Of a stretch of DNA of 64,000 bases, positions 1 through 10,503 are shown piece after piece. This stretch comes from Blumeriella jaapii (Eukaryota > Ascomycota > Leotiomycetes > Helotiales > Drepanopezizaceae). Both the position numbers and the translations under genes were made by a program. Under the pieces are notes generated by a model. That model saw nothing but the letters and a program-made list of their open reading frames with translations, did not search any database and had not been told where the DNA came from. The stretch is taken from assembly GCA_009599575.1 (NCBI GenBank), contig VWND01000001.1, forward strand, positions 1,736,001 to 1,800,000, read 5' to 3'. The first letter of the stretch is position 1. Each line of letters opens with the position of its first letter.

Positions 1-1677
1 CTACAGCTTGCCTTCCTTGGCCGTCTCTACTTCCTTCGAGACCTTCTTCTCCCTCTTCCCGTCCCTCTCCATCTCCATCTTCCGCGCCTGCTCATCTCTA
101 AATCTAAACCACCCCGCAGCCGTGATCCCCGTGGCATAGCCCCCAATGTGTCCCCAGTGGTCAAGAGCGACAACTTTCTTCCTCTTCCACAAAGCAAGGA
201 CGTCCCCGCCAATCATGAAGCACAATATTGCCATCGCCGAGATGGATGGCCAGTTTTCCGGAGGAAAGACGCCAAAGAGCTGCATCTTGTCCTTGCTCGG
301 CGACAGGAGATAGGCCGCCGCAACTCCAGCTACGGCCCCCGAAGCTCCAACGGTGGAGGAGACGAGGTTGTTCCGGAGGACCCAGGAAGAGAGGGAGACG
401 AAGCCGCCCAACACGCCGGAGATCATGTAGACGGCGAGGAACTGTCCGCGACCGATCTCATCGTGGAGACGAGTTCCAAAGATCCACAGCAAAGTCATGT
501 TTCCCGCAAGATGAAATACGTACTGATGGGAGAACATGGCGCCGATCAAGGCGAATGCGCGTGGGTAACCAGGAACCACAATGAAGAATTTGTTAAGACC
601 GCGGAAGGCGGGTGGGAAGTGCCATGCGCCCAGCACAACGGCATTGACGAGGATGATACCAATAATCGTTGCGGCGGAGGGTGGCATGTCGGGCCACATC
701 CTCCAGTCGGTTCTGGGGGGCGTGTAGATGGATGCGAAGAGGCAGAAGCCGAGGATGATGGCAAGTGTCATAACTCCCGAAGGCCACAGTCTTTGGAAAA
801 TGGTCATCTCAGGAGGCGTGTCAGGCAGCACTTTTGCTCTCTCGAGGTAATACTTTAGTCGCGGATTCTCACCTGGCCTCCGTAGCTCGACATGAGATCT
901 GGGTCTTGTCGTTTGTAGTGTGCCGGTATTCTGTTTGATCTCGTCCGCTTGGCTCCTCCTGCTCTTCTTCTCCTCCGCCTCCTTTATATCCTGTATCTTT
1001 TCCTTATGTTTCCGTACCCGATCAAAGACACCATCCCCGTAGACGTCATTTCGTTCATCGGAGTTGGGTTTATAGAGTCCCACTCTCTCGGCATCAGAAA
1101 CAATTCCTGCCTCCATCTCAGCCAGCTCCATCTCAGCCCTCTGGCCAGCACACTCGATTTCATCCACCGACACATTCTTTCTCAGCCATGCCAGTCCAAT
1201 GTTAACAACTTCTCCTTCATAAGCACTGTACCGTGCTACGGTCGGATCGCCCAACGTTCCCGCCACTCGCCGGCCGTGCAAGATCCTCATCATTCGGTTC
1301 GCGGTGTTGACATCGATGATTCTCCCAAAGATAGCAACCGTCTCCTTTTCTGAAAATGGTGTCCTCCTGAACTCGAGACCTTTTTGGTCTTCGTAATCTC
1401 TGGGGAGATCCTCGAACTTCCTGATAATCCGTTGCGAGGCGAACGCTCTGATGCCAGCAGGGAGCTTACATGTCGTATGCGACATTTGCCAGGCCATGGC
1501 CGACTGGCCCCTTGACCCAACATCTTTCCACCGAGCCGGTAGTGAGGGTTTCGAGTAGGGTCGGACTGCTCGTTGCGCAAGACCCGGAGCGAGGCTGTCG
1601 AATTTGATACATGATTGAAAAAGGGCCCTGGCGTTCAAGCACGTAAACCGTGGAGCGACTGGCCAAAGGCTGTTCAT
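1..1677 (-). CDS. PCP1: Mitochondrial-type rhomboid intramembrane serine protease
   Basis: A single open frame of 558 residues, complete from ATG to TAG. The C-terminal half is a rhomboid domain: a buried HLAGNMTLLWIFG segment around residue 395, the catalytic serine in GASGAVAG near residue 444 and the catalytic histidine region DHWGHIGG near residue 509. Rhomboids of this class cleave membrane segments of inner-membrane proteins; Pcp1/PARL members act on mitochondrial dynamics proteins. The Arg-rich, acid-poor first 60 residues fit a mitochondrial presequence. A long charged region (residues about 180-280) precedes the membrane part, and the tail is Lys/Glu-rich. It is longer than yeast Pcp1. 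A small intron near residues 50-75 cannot be excluded because that stretch is weakly conserved. It shares a 333-bp divergent promoter with the next gene. The family is certain; orthology to Pcp1 is inferred. Confidence 0.85.
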   Translation of the reverse strand: MNSLWPVAPRFTCLNARALFQSCIKFDSLAPGLAQRAVRPYSKPSLPARWKDVGSRGQSAMAWQMSHTTCKLPAGIRAFASQRIIRKFEDLPRDYEDQKGLEFRRTPFSEKETVAIFGRIIDVNTANRMMRILHGRRVAGTLGDPTVARYSAYEGEVVNIGLAWLRKNVSVDEIECAGQRAEMELAEMEAGIVSDAERVGLYKPNSDERNDVYGDGVFDRVRKHKEKIQDIKEAEEKKSRRSQADEIKQNTGTLQTTRPRSHVELRRPGENPRLKYYLERAKVLPDTPPEMTIFQRLWPSGVMTLAIILGFCLFASIYTPPRTDWRMWPDMPPSAATIIGIILVNAVVLGAWHFPPAFRGLNKFFIVVPGYPRAFALIGAMFSHQYVFHLAGNMTLLWIFGTRLHDEIGRGQFLAVYMISGVLGGFVSLSSWVLRNNLVSSTVGASGAVAGVAAAYLLSPSKDKMQLFGVFPPENWPSISAMAILCFMIGGDVLALWKRKKVVALDHWGHIGGYATGITAAGWFRFRDEQARKMEMERDGKREKKVSKEVETAKEGKL

Positions 1678-2010
1678 TTTCCTCCTCTACCTCATGATAC
1701 CAAACGCAACAGATCCAGCAATTCAATTGCACTCTCCGTATATGAGCTAAGGTCGAGAAACCGTTGTTTTTGTCGCAAACGAATGTGCAGAACAGGAGTT
1801 CGATCGCGGATGGATGGCACTTGTTGAATAAAAAGTTGAGCACAGACCCCATGACGCTTTAGTTGGCCGCGAAATCGCGTCTCCCCGCTGCCTTGAAGAT
1901 CTCGAAAAAAAAACCGCCTCGCTCAACCGACATTCCTGTGGTAACCTGAGTATAAGAATACCCGATAGCCACCAATAGCATTACTCCAAACGCACAAGGT
2001 CTTTCACTAG
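1678..2010. promoter_or_regulatory. Divergent intergenic region, rhomboid / TMA17
   Basis: These 333 bp separate two start codons facing away from each other, so they should hold both promoters. The stretch contains an A run near 1903-1912 and CT-rich sequence close to the TMA17 start. I see no gene or specific operator. Confidence 0.5.
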
Positions 2011-2674
2011 ATGTCTTCCGAAGCTACACCCATTTCCGCTGCCCGCTTCGCCGAAGCCCTCCGCGACCTCGATCTCTCAACCCTCCATCTCAAAGCCATG
2101 GAATGTAGGCACCCCTCTCCCATTTAACCAAATACAAACAGTCTGACGCTTTCCAAAAGTAAGAAACTCGATAGCTCATCTCGATTACTCTAACGAACAG
2201 CTGCAACCATTCGCAACCGGCACCGATCCCTCCACACACGGGATCCCCGACCCGGACTGCCTCGACGCGATCAAAGAGAACGAGGCAGTGATCGCGCGCC
2301 AGACAGAACGCATTGCTCTGCTGAAAGCGGAAGTAGAGAACAGGGGGGGTAGCTGGACCGAGTTCCAGAGGGCCCAGGAGCTCAAAGGGACGGAAAGCGA
2401 AAGCGGGGGCACTGGTGTTATCGGGGAGGTGAACGGAGCAGAAGGCGAGAGGGCGACGATAAATGAGGAGCAGAGGAGTAGCGCGTGGACGGACGGGACG
2501 TTTCAAACCGGGAGAATCGTGGCCGGGGAAGTCAGGATGGACGAGGTCGCAAGTGGAAGCACCAATGGAACTGGTGCTGGAGGCCGCTTGGACGACGAGG
2601 CGTTACGGAGGGCTATGGAGGAGAGAATGAGGGCCTTGCAGGAGGGAAGCGATGATGAAGGCATGCATCTGTGA
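2011..2674 (+). CDS. TMA17: Tma17/Adc17-like proteasome assembly chaperone
   Basis: Two exons, 2011-2104 and 2160-2674, with a 55-bp GT-AG intron (2105-2159), give 202 residues. Splicing creates the signature ELRNSIAHLDYSNEQL (about residues 31-46), followed by IKENEAVIARQTERI in a helical segment. This matches the heptad-like pattern of yeast Tma17 (ENSINHLQRSN, then a SVRENEIVL segment). Tma17/Adc17 is a stress-induced ATPase-dedicated chaperone that helps pair Rpt6 and Rpt3 in the 19S base; it was first found ribosome-associated. The C-terminal part (residues about 110-202) is Gly/Glu-rich, poorly conserved and probably disordered, ending in an acidic EEGSDDE-like tail. The start was chosen because it lies directly upstream of the conserved helix and follows a CT-rich leader. 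Assignment rests on the motif only. Confidence 0.72.
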
Positions 2675-2828
2675 GTTGCATGAAGAGATGCAAGACGCAG
2701 TTGATCTACAAAAATAAATTGATCATGGGCGGCGTTCGAGAGATACCAAGGAAGGAATTTGTACAAGAAATAAAGAAGCAATCAATCTTTAAGCGATGAA
2801 CGAAGTTTGAAGCTCCGGAGTCTCAATT

Positions 2829-3107
2829 TCATTTTCCACCGGTCACTTCCTTCATCCTGTTGCCTCGTTGGTACTGTAGAGCAATTTTTCGTAGCCAAAC
2901 CCAGTAGACCCAGCTCCCGCAGGCTATGCATGTAAAAGCCAGCCCAAACAAGTGCACACAAACCGTGTGTATATAGAGGCAAACAGTGAGTGACAAGGCG
3001 CACAACCCAAACGCCACTGATGCTAGTATCCCAAGAACCTTGACCCCAAACGCCGAGAAAAAGACCCGGAGGATGACAAGGAAGATAAAAACCGATAAAA
3101 AGATTGT
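2829..3107 (-). other. Orphan membrane-helix coding frame (possible 3' exon)
   Basis: Minus-strand frame that is open from just after a TGA near 3120 and ends in TGA at 2829. It would encode three to four hydrophobic helices (for example FLSVFIFLVILRVFF, LCALSLTVCLYIHTV, and a W-rich helix) and a basic end. It has no ATG. It lies immediately downstream of the 449-residue protein whose N-terminus is also membrane-associated, so it may be a terminal exon of that gene, but I could not find a splice that keeps frame and removes the intervening stops. Coding status is unproven. Confidence 0.3.
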
Positions 3108-3122
3108 AACCGTCGTCCTTCA

Positions 3123-4472
3123 TTAATGACTGGCAGAAACCGCGTTTTTGGCTTCTGGATCTTCGACAGTTGCAGAGTAACAAGACTGAGATGAAGGTAA
3201 CGTAGTTGTTTTCTCGTCGACGTTTGCGATAGATGTTGGCATAGCATTCGCACCAGGCAGATGTGGTTGTGGTAAGGAGGATGGCGCTCGAGAGCTTATA
3301 GCATTCTCTGAAGGCTGTGCTAACTCTCGAAAAGGCAAGACGTTATCCTGTTCTCTAGAAGTCTGGACCATGTTGGAAGAGCTCATGATGGTAGTAAGTG
3401 GGGGCCGTGCTGGCGTTTCCATCATCTCAGGTCGTGATACCTGAGGAGGTGTTGAGGGTACGGGAATGTGCTCTATGATGTCTCTTGAGCTACGCCCCGA
3501 AGAAGACACCGAGATGGGAGCTGGTTTTCTTTTTCTCTTCATGATTCCATCAGAGTCTGACGGCTCTAAAGAAGCACTTCTGCTCCGACTGGGCGGTCGT
3601 GTCCTGCCCTGCTTTTTAGGAGCTCGTGGTTTGGATCTTGCATCCACTCTCGAACGCGTTTCCGCGTACGGTAACTCGCCTCGTTGTACCTTGGCCCCAA
3701 CCAGCCTTTCGGTAACCTGACGACACAATGTTGGGCCTTCGTTGCCTCTTTTACTACTGCCATGGCTTCCTGCCCGGTTTCTGTTAACCACTCTCTCCTT
3801 GCCTTCCATAACCTTCGCCGCGGGTGGAGGCTGCAACATCCATCTCGTTTCATCCTTGCTGGTGGGCGCTGTGCTGACTACAGGCGGGTGCAGTTCGTTG
3901 ACCGGCGGATTCCTTGCCACGTAGTATGGAGTCGGGCTCTCCTCTTCTCTCAAAGGCCCGCTCTTGCTTAAACGACCTTCTAGGAGACGACCTGCAGACG
4001 AACCTGCCTTCGCAATTGCATCCATGATCCTCTGGCCCGGGCCCGGTATGTCATGACCCCAGAGTGCCTCGTCTTCTCTCTGGTACCGTTTTCTATTCCA
4101 ACCCTCTCCAGATATTCGCGAGCCCTCTGTGACTGCCGTGGGGCTACTAGGTGTCTCGGAACCCATTGCAGTACTGCCAGCGTAACTGCTACCGGGTCCT
4201 GCAGTGTTGAGGGCTCGCTGGCTTCCGTTCTTGCTTCCGCCTTTCTTCGGGGGTGGTCCGGGCCCCATCATAATCTCCTCGGTCCAGTATGGATTTGTAG
4301 AAAAGGGCGAGGGGTGCCGATACAGCCCAGGTTGTTCGCTTTCTATGTGCTGCTTTTCTGCCCGCTCGCGCCGTGCCTGCTGTTTGGCTTTCCGTCGATG
4401 GCTGATCTTGGCGCAGGTGCTACAAGAGAGGATGTAGAACGCGACAGACTGTATAGCGACATCGAGCGACAT
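3123..4472 (-). CDS. Conserved fungal membrane-anchored hypothetical protein
   Basis: Open frame of 449 residues from the ATG at 4472; an in-frame upstream ATG at 4523 would add 17 residues. The N-terminus MSLDVAIQSVAFYILSCSTC is a short hydrophobic, Cys-containing segment, followed by a strongly basic stretch (HRRKAKQQARRERAEK) and a block ending in EQPGLYRHPSPFSTNPYWTEEI that looks like the family-defining conserved motif of a fungal hypothetical family I recognise but cannot name. The remaining two-thirds is Ser/Pro/Arg-rich and probably disordered. I chose the inner start because the conserved block begins there. No enzyme motif is visible. A membrane-helix coding frame follows at 2829-3107 and may be part of this gene. 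Confidence 0.7.
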   Translation of the reverse strand: MSLDVAIQSVAFYILSCSTCAKISHRRKAKQQARRERAEKQHIESEQPGLYRHPSPFSTNPYWTEEIMMGPGPPPKKGGSKNGSQRALNTAGPGSSYAGSTAMGSETPSSPTAVTEGSRISGEGWNRKRYQREDEALWGHDIPGPGQRIMDAIAKAGSSAGRLLEGRLSKSGPLREEESPTPYYVARNPPVNELHPPVVSTAPTSKDETRWMLQPPPAAKVMEGKERVVNRNRAGSHGSSKRGNEGPTLCRQVTERLVGAKVQRGELPYAETRSRVDARSKPRAPKKQGRTRPPSRSRSASLEPSDSDGIMKRKRKPAPISVSSSGRSSRDIIEHIPVPSTPPQVSRPEMMETPARPPLTTIMSSSNMVQTSREQDNVLPFRELAQPSENAISSRAPSSLPQPHLPGANAMPTSIANVDEKTTTLPSSQSCYSATVEDPEAKNAVSASH

Positions 4473-6545
4473 GTTGGCTAGGAGCAGCGACCCAAAGGTC
4501 GAGATGGTTCGTCGAGTGCTCAAGGGCTTCTTGGGGGTTATGAATGCATGAGATCTATTTCGAGGGTTGGCGTATCGTCATCAATCCGCCGCTGTGGTTG
4601 TTTCGAGATGCGATAAACGTCTGGTATCGGGACGTGCTTAGGTTTGCCTCAGCAATGACGCTCCAGGGTCCGAGTGAGCGGTTTAAACCGCTCCGACAGC
4701 TTCACAATGGCACGAAGGGAGCAAGCTATCGCCAGCTTCGGCGGAAAGGGAGTGACTTGCTGGTATGGCCAGCCAGGTGGGTCTCCGGTCGATGATGTGG
4801 CAGCTTGGAAAGGCGTCGACGAGGATCCGGGGTCTTTATTCGTTGTTGGCTAGAAACATGTTTCAATGCGTAGTTCTGTATGTCCAATGATGCGTGTGCC
4901 GTAAAGCCGGTGAGGAGTGTGGAGAGGTATGTATGTACTGGACTGAAGGGACCGGCCTCGTTCGGAACTCCTGAATCCTGAAAGATAATGATGGTGGCTG
5001 TTCAACGTTGGAGGGGGGGGGGGGGGAGGTTCAGCAGCTTCTACTGCACTGCAGGTCAGGGCTCGCGCTCGGCTCCTTCGCTACTGACAGACTTCGCACA
5101 GCCGGGTACCCCAGAGCGACTCAGTATGTACAGTCTATCGTTTAAGTATTATTCCTGGTTAAAAACAAGGGGGATTGGGAGACAAAGCTTGACCTAATTA
5201 AGTAGTATTCCATGCAACAATAAATGTAACTTCTACAAGGTATACGTATACAAATTACGAAAAATACGAAGTTTGACAACTGCTTTCGTATATATGATAT
5301 GAAGCATTGTAATATTTTGTAAATCTACCTTCGGCGTCAATAACAGCTTGACACCAATTGAATGAAGCAAGCTAATATCACGTCGCTGATCTCGAGTCAA
5401 ATCAAAAGCCTTTAAACGTTTAGAAGCTGAAATAGAAGCTGAAATAGAAGCTAAAATAGAAGCTGAGTAGAAGCTGAAGCCATTGCGTTGGGTCGCGTTG
5501 CGTTGCGTTGCGTTGTATTGCGTGAAAATTGAACATAATACAAAGTTTTGCCCGTATCTCTTATTTTTGAATTTTGTCGTATTTCGTGGAAGCTCACCGA
5601 AAGTTGGGTGATTACCTGATTGGGCTAAGGTCAAATTATCCCTGCTTGACGAGTAATAATACTTGACCGATAGACTGTGTACAGTACAGTATGTACATAC
5701 AGTACATGCGTAGTACTGTAACAATGCGGGATGATCGACGGGAGTAAAGTGTAATCATTAGAGGCACGATAAACCATGAAACGGCACACTTCTTAACTGG
5801 CTGGTGGGTACAGTACAGGACATGGAACCTCATCCTTGGTCGTGTCCATTTGTCCTTGCTACAGATCATCGCATCATCAGGAGTGGTCGAGCTTGTTCCC
5901 CCGGGCTCCGCGGGGTCTCAAGAATTCGGAGCCCTAAGGGGGTGGGGACGGCACAGAAGTGTTGACACTGCGATAATTCGAACTCAAGCTGGTGTTCAAT
6001 CAGCATCACCGTTCCAGCGAGGTATCACGGAGCTACGCATGATGGTTTGAATGTGTTCTGTGAAGGCTGCCCTGGCCTAACGCCGAGCAGCAGCGGGATG
6101 ATGTACAAGGTTTGGGTTGAGGAAACCATCTCCCGAAATGAGCGAGTTCCAACCCAAGGAAGTTCGAAATCCCTTCAAGAGGACCAGAAATGACCATAAA
6201 CGCCATGCCTTCAAAAGAGCAGAAAATTACAGAAATACACGTGGCTTATGCGAAATGGCCGTCCAACCCCAAGAGCCAGTATGCAAGATGGTGAATGCAT
6301 GGGCCTTCGAACGGCTATGCGGATTCGTGTAGAACGCCCAAATGTGCAACCAAACAAGAGCAGGCGTGAATCGAAGAAACACAAGGGCATGAGCTGCCGC
6401 GGCCCAAATCGCCCTGCCGGATGCTCGTGTGCAAAAGCTGATCCTGCGGAGGGCTGCAGAGCGTAAGAAGGTGAGTGTGTCGACTGGAACATCGAAACCC
6501 ATTCCCCCCATACGTTGGGACTCTCTCAGCCAGCACTTGAGCAGC
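4473..6545. other. Intergenic, no gene seen; low-complexity tracts
   Basis: About 2 kb without a convincing gene. It holds a 14-base G run (5013-5026), two adjoining microsatellites (5422-5522), a TACAGTAC-rich patch near 5680-5725, and an 8-bp perfect inverted repeat GGGCTCCG/CGGAGCCC (5903-5910 and 5927-5934). Base composition around 5210-5420 is more AT-rich than the surroundings. A short minus-strand stretch here vaguely resembles transposase sequence (see findings). Confidence 0.5.
5422..5522. repeat. Adjacent microsatellites (GAAGCTGAAATA)n and (GCGTT)n
   Basis: A 12-base unit close to GAAGCTGAAATA recurs imperfectly at 5422-5479, followed at about 5483-5522 by roughly seven copies of a GCGTT unit with small interruptions. 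The two arrays are nearly contiguous, in otherwise non-coding DNA. Confidence 0.8.
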
Positions 6546-7832
6546 CTACGCAACTTCCCATTCGGAATCTTGGATTTCCTCCTCACGCTCGTGGATCTTG
6601 CCCTTCTCAACGTACGTGACCTTCTGAGACCACTTCTGGCCTGGGCCGGTGGGCTCGATGACAGGGGGGACGCCGTAGTCGTTAGAATCGTCATTGGAAC
6701 TGGAAGTGTCCTGCTTAACGGCCTGAGTCTCCGATTCGCTGTTGGTAGGTGCCTTGGATTTCTTGTTCTTCTTCGAGGTCTTGACCTGTTCCCACAGCCC
6801 AGAGTCCTCAGTCGCAACTCGAATCTGCTCCTCCTCCGAGATCTTGGAGAGCTCGTCCGCCAACTTACTGCCGGCGATCTCGCTCTCAGAGTAGACCTCC
6901 TCCATCGGCTTCGTAGTGACGTGGCCGTTGGTGGCTTCGTAGGTATCCAGATTCTCAACCTTGCTGGGTACGCCGTTGGTGGCCTGAACAGCGGGAGCAG
7001 CAGTCCATGCGGACGACGATGGTGCCTGGGAAGCCATGAACACGGATCCGTCCTTTGCAGCACGACCCTCGGCCTCACGGACAGAACGACGATGGCTTTC
7101 CAGCTGAGCCTTGCGAGCCTTCTCCTCCTCCGCCAGGGCAAGCTTCTTCTCCTCAGCCTTTTGTCTATTTTGGCGTTGCTTCTTGGTTTCCTTGACCTCG
7201 GTGGCGGGAGCCTTGGCCTTCTTTTGTTGGGCGGGCTTGGTCGGAGCGGTGATCTTCAAGACGGAAGGGCCATCGGATGGCTTCTCGAGCATGTCAGAGA
7301 CATCACCGTTGACTGGAGCAGATGCAGTTGCGTGGAGCTCAGGTGAGTTGATCGGGGATTCGTCATCGTCAGCTTCACCCCCGGTGGTCGAAGCGCCGTT
7401 CTCAGAAGGGAGCTCAACGGCTGGCTTCTCCTGAGCCTTGGTCTGCTTGACGGACTTCGTGCGAATCGAGTTTTGGGACTTAGGGGCATCGACAACACCT
7501 CGCTTTGTGTTTGCCATCTCGAGAGCAAACTTTCTGTCCTCGTCCTTCTCGCTGCGCTCTTTCTTGGACGAGACCGGGGCATCAGCAACTGACTCTTGCA
7601 CGACGGGCTTGGATGGTTGTTGAGCCTTTTTCTTCTGGGCTGGCTTCGCATCTTCCCCTCCGCTCACGGCGCTATCTTTCTTTCCTTTCTTTGCCTTTGT
7701 ATCTCTTCGAGGCTCGACCCTGTTCGATTGCTTGCGCAGGGTCTTCTGCTTGCGTTGCTTGGTCACCCAGTAGTAGCTGCCAGCGACTGCAAAAACCACG
7801 GCCCAACCTCCAACAGTTGTTGCAGTAGGCAT
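6546..7832 (-). CDS. ER-type membrane-anchored Lys/Glu-rich fungal protein, unknown function
   Basis: 428 residues from the ATG at 7832, intronless. Residues about 5-25 (TVGGWAVVFAVAGSYYW) form one membrane helix next to a basic KQRKQKTLRKQ stretch, giving a signal-anchor with the bulk probably cytosolic. The middle is rich in Lys, Ala, Glu and Gln with a coiled-coil-like segment (KETKKQRQNRQKAEEKKLALAEEEKARKAQ region, about residues 215-260). The C-terminus has a distinctive block with GPGQKWSQKVTYVEKG and ends EEEIQDSEWEVA, which looks conserved. The frame extends upstream to 8063 but that extension has no conserved look, so the ATG before the membrane helix was chosen. The general layout recalls ER ribosome-binding proteins, but no homology is claimed. 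Confidence 0.75.
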   Translation of the reverse strand: MPTATTVGGWAVVFAVAGSYYWVTKQRKQKTLRKQSNRVEPRRDTKAKKGKKDSAVSGGEDAKPAQKKKAQQPSKPVVQESVADAPVSSKKERSEKDEDRKFALEMANTKRGVVDAPKSQNSIRTKSVKQTKAQEKPAVELPSENGASTTGGEADDDESPINSPELHATASAPVNGDVSDMLEKPSDGPSVLKITAPTKPAQQKKAKAPATEVKETKKQRQNRQKAEEKKLALAEEEKARKAQLESHRRSVREAEGRAAKDGSVFMASQAPSSSAWTAAPAVQATNGVPSKVENLDTYEATNGHVTTKPMEEVYSESEIAGSKLADELSKISEEEQIRVATEDSGLWEQVKTSKKNKKSKAPTNSESETQAVKQDTSSSNDDSNDYGVPPVIEPTGPGQKWSQKVTYVEKGKIHEREEEIQDSEWEVA

Positions 7833-8853
7833 GATGCCGGTAGCTGATTGATACCGAAGTGATGTTAGGAAGTTCGGTGCAGTTGCAAAGAAGCAGGTCA
7901 ACCGCCCAGGACTGGACTGCTTGTCCAAGAACGATGATTCAGGGGCAGGTGCGGGAGCCGATAGCACAAAATGCTGGAGCAGGCAAAGGAACTGTCGAGC
8001 GTGGGAGGAACCTTTCGAGCAGATGTCGATGAAGAGAGAAGAATGTAGAAGGAGAAGAAGCACAGGAGGGGGTTTTGGACAGGTCGAGGAAAAAGGGAAT
8101 ACGAGGTGAATTGTCGTGAATAGTGCTGATTCAGTGGTGCATTCTGGCCCCGGGGACAGGCGAGACGTGTCGATATCGATTCTTGATGGGGCAGCGGGGC
8201 GCCTTGATTGGCCCTGCTAGCAAGAGGGCCCACGCTAGCAAAGTACCGTCGCTGGCCCGACACAAAAAGACTTGGCAGTCGGTATTGAGAATAAAGTGAT
8301 GACAGTATCGTTGCATCATTCGAAGAGCTAATTATACATTAACACTTACCGAGTGCTTACAAGAGCATTTACGCGTGATTTCTTTTCTCTTTTACCGGAC
8401 TGTAACCATTGTGAACTCGTGATTGAAGTACGGTACTGTAGCACCTGCTTGATTGAAAGAGGTCCTTGCGGTATTTTGCATGACATTGTAAGAAGGTGGT
8501 TGGAGAGCCAAGTAATTGCTCTTTATATAGTTTCTGCGAGGTCTACTCTCAAAGACACCTAGTACAGTAGGTGGAATATCTACCATCTACTATACAACCT
8601 CACCCTCACCAAGGTACCTTTCATTAGGCATCTGCGGGCACATTCAGGACCCTTCGAGCTTCATCTTCCCGTCGTGCTACGGCTGCCTTTCCCTGGTCCT
8701 CGCGAGCTACATGAATCAAGCCGAACCATACAGGCCATTTCGTCAATAGCCAGCCCAAGAACAGCAGCTGCTTCTACATTTCCATTAGCCTCAACTACCC
8801 CACTTTCTCTGCTGTACCTCAGAACTGCCCCAGGACCGCTTTCTTCAAACAAG
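7833..8853. other. Divergent intergenic region
   Basis: About 1 kb between divergent genes, presumably 5' leaders and promoters of both. A TACGGTACTGTAG patch lies near 8430. No gene is supported; several small open frames have no spliceable continuation. Confidence 0.5.
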
Positions 8854-10503
8854 ATGGCGCCTCTCAACCGTATTATCATCGATACCGACCCTGGTTGGTC
8901 ACTCTTTCTTACATGCTACATGTAACTTCGGCCCAAAGGCACTGTCGCTAATCTCATTAGGTGTCGACGATATCCTGGCCATTCTCTTGGCTCTGGCAGC
9001 AAAGCCCGAGGAGCTCGAGATCCTCTTGCTGTCCATCACGTATGGAAATGTTGAGGTTCAAAGGTGGGCTCCTGCGCTCTCCCATCACAGATCTTGCCTG
9101 CTAAGCTCTTGTTTTAGCTGTCTGCGCAATGCTGTCGCCCTCTTCCATGTCATCGAGAAGGAGAGAGAATGGCGCAGGGCTCGTGGCCAGCTCGAAGGAT
9201 TTGAAGCCATGGTGCACTCGAAGCCGCTTGTGGCCGTCGGGCCCGAGCATCCTTTGGAAGAGGACATTTTGATGGCAGATTACTTCCGTATGTTCTCGAC
9301 ACTTCTTACCACACCCAGTATCACTTCGTCTTAGTTTCTGGGCTCGTGTCACAGAGCTTTCTTTTTGCACGTCCTAGTTCATGAGTCTAACAGCATTCGC
9401 AGACGGTGTTGATGGCTTGGCTGGTGTTCATACATCGGTTTGTTCCACCCTTGAGGATTTTCGAACTGTGTTGACTAAGATAGCATCCCCACTTGTCTCC
9501 ATCTGACACATGGAAGACCCTATTTCCTCCTCAAGCGGGCGCCACTGCTGAAGAGGGAGCAGCAGCCAGAGTTCCTGCGTACCAATCCTCCTCATTCCGA
9601 ACCACCCAGCTCCCCGCTCACAAGGAAATCATCCGCCTCCTAAAAGAAAATCCACGTGATACCATCACTATCGTCGCTGTTGGGCCATTGACGAACCTGG
9701 CATTGGCAGCAGCCGAGGACACCGAGACCTTCTTGAAGGTCAAAGAAGTCGTTGTGATGGGAGGTGCTATTGATGTGTCAGGTAATATCACGCCTGTTGC
9801 CGAGTTCAACACCTACGCCGACGCTGTGGCCTCGGCCCGTATCTTTGCACTCACTTCTCCATCTCCTGCTTCGACCATGCCACCAGTTCCTAAGGACGTT
9901 CAATCTTTACCACCGTATCCCAAGAATCTCTCGAGAACTCTCAATCTAACGTTGTTCCCACTTGACGTTACAACACCCCACGCACTTCGTCGATCTACCG
10001 TTTCGGCTAAGCTTGATCCCCTTATTCAAGCTGGCAGTCCTCTCGCCGAGTGGACATCTGCTTTCGTTCTCAAGACGCTCGACAAGATCGAATCTCAGAT
10101 TAGTAAGCAAGCAGATCCAGGACTCGAACTGCACGATCCCTTGTGTATCTGGTACATGCTGACCCCCTCCGCTTCTTCATGGATGTTGGCGCCAAAAGCT
10201 CCCGAAGACATCCGAATTGAGGTTTCAGGGCAATGGACTCGGGGAATGCATATGATTGATCGAAGACAAAAGAAGAAGATCGGAGCTCCTCCCACTCAAG
10301 TCAAGAGTCCTGGAGCTATTGACATCACTAACCCCATGGAAGCCCTTGCCGCTGCGCCCACTGATGCGGCCGTGGAGGAGGACGTACCAGGTGATCACAA
10401 CAGCTGGCTTCATGTGAACAAGGGAAACCGAATCAACAGAATGATTTCCTCTCCTGGAGAAGATGCCTTTGCTTCTTATCTTCTGGAACGTGTCTTTGGG
10501 TAG
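8854..10503 (+). CDS. Inosine/uridine-preferring nucleoside hydrolase family protein
   Basis: Five exons (8854-8893, 8961-9063, 9118-9287, 9403-9437, 9484-10503) with introns of 67, 54, 115 and 46 bp give 455 residues. Splicing builds the family N-terminus IIIDTDPGVDDILAILLAL (about residues 7-25); the Asp cluster DTDPGVDD binds the catalytic Ca2+. Later motifs are YGNVEV, HTSHPHLSPSDTWK, VAVGPLTNLALA and VVMGGAIDVSGNITPVAEFN, and near the C-terminus LHDPLCIWYML supplies the usual late Asp. The enzyme hydrolyses the N-glycosidic bond of ribonucleosides for purine/pyrimidine salvage. It is longer than bacterial enzymes (about 310) because of insertions after residues 85 and 210 and a tail, common in fungal members. 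Substrate cannot be read from sequence. Confidence 0.9.

Noticed and set aside
5880..6000. Possible tRNA or structured RNA around the GGGCTCCG hairpin
   Set aside because: No acceptor stem, T-arm or other tRNA features; a single short hairpin is not enough.
7833..8063. Upstream extension of the K/E-rich membrane protein (505 residues instead of 428)
   Set aside because: The extension lacks conserved look and would put the signal-anchor helix inside the protein.
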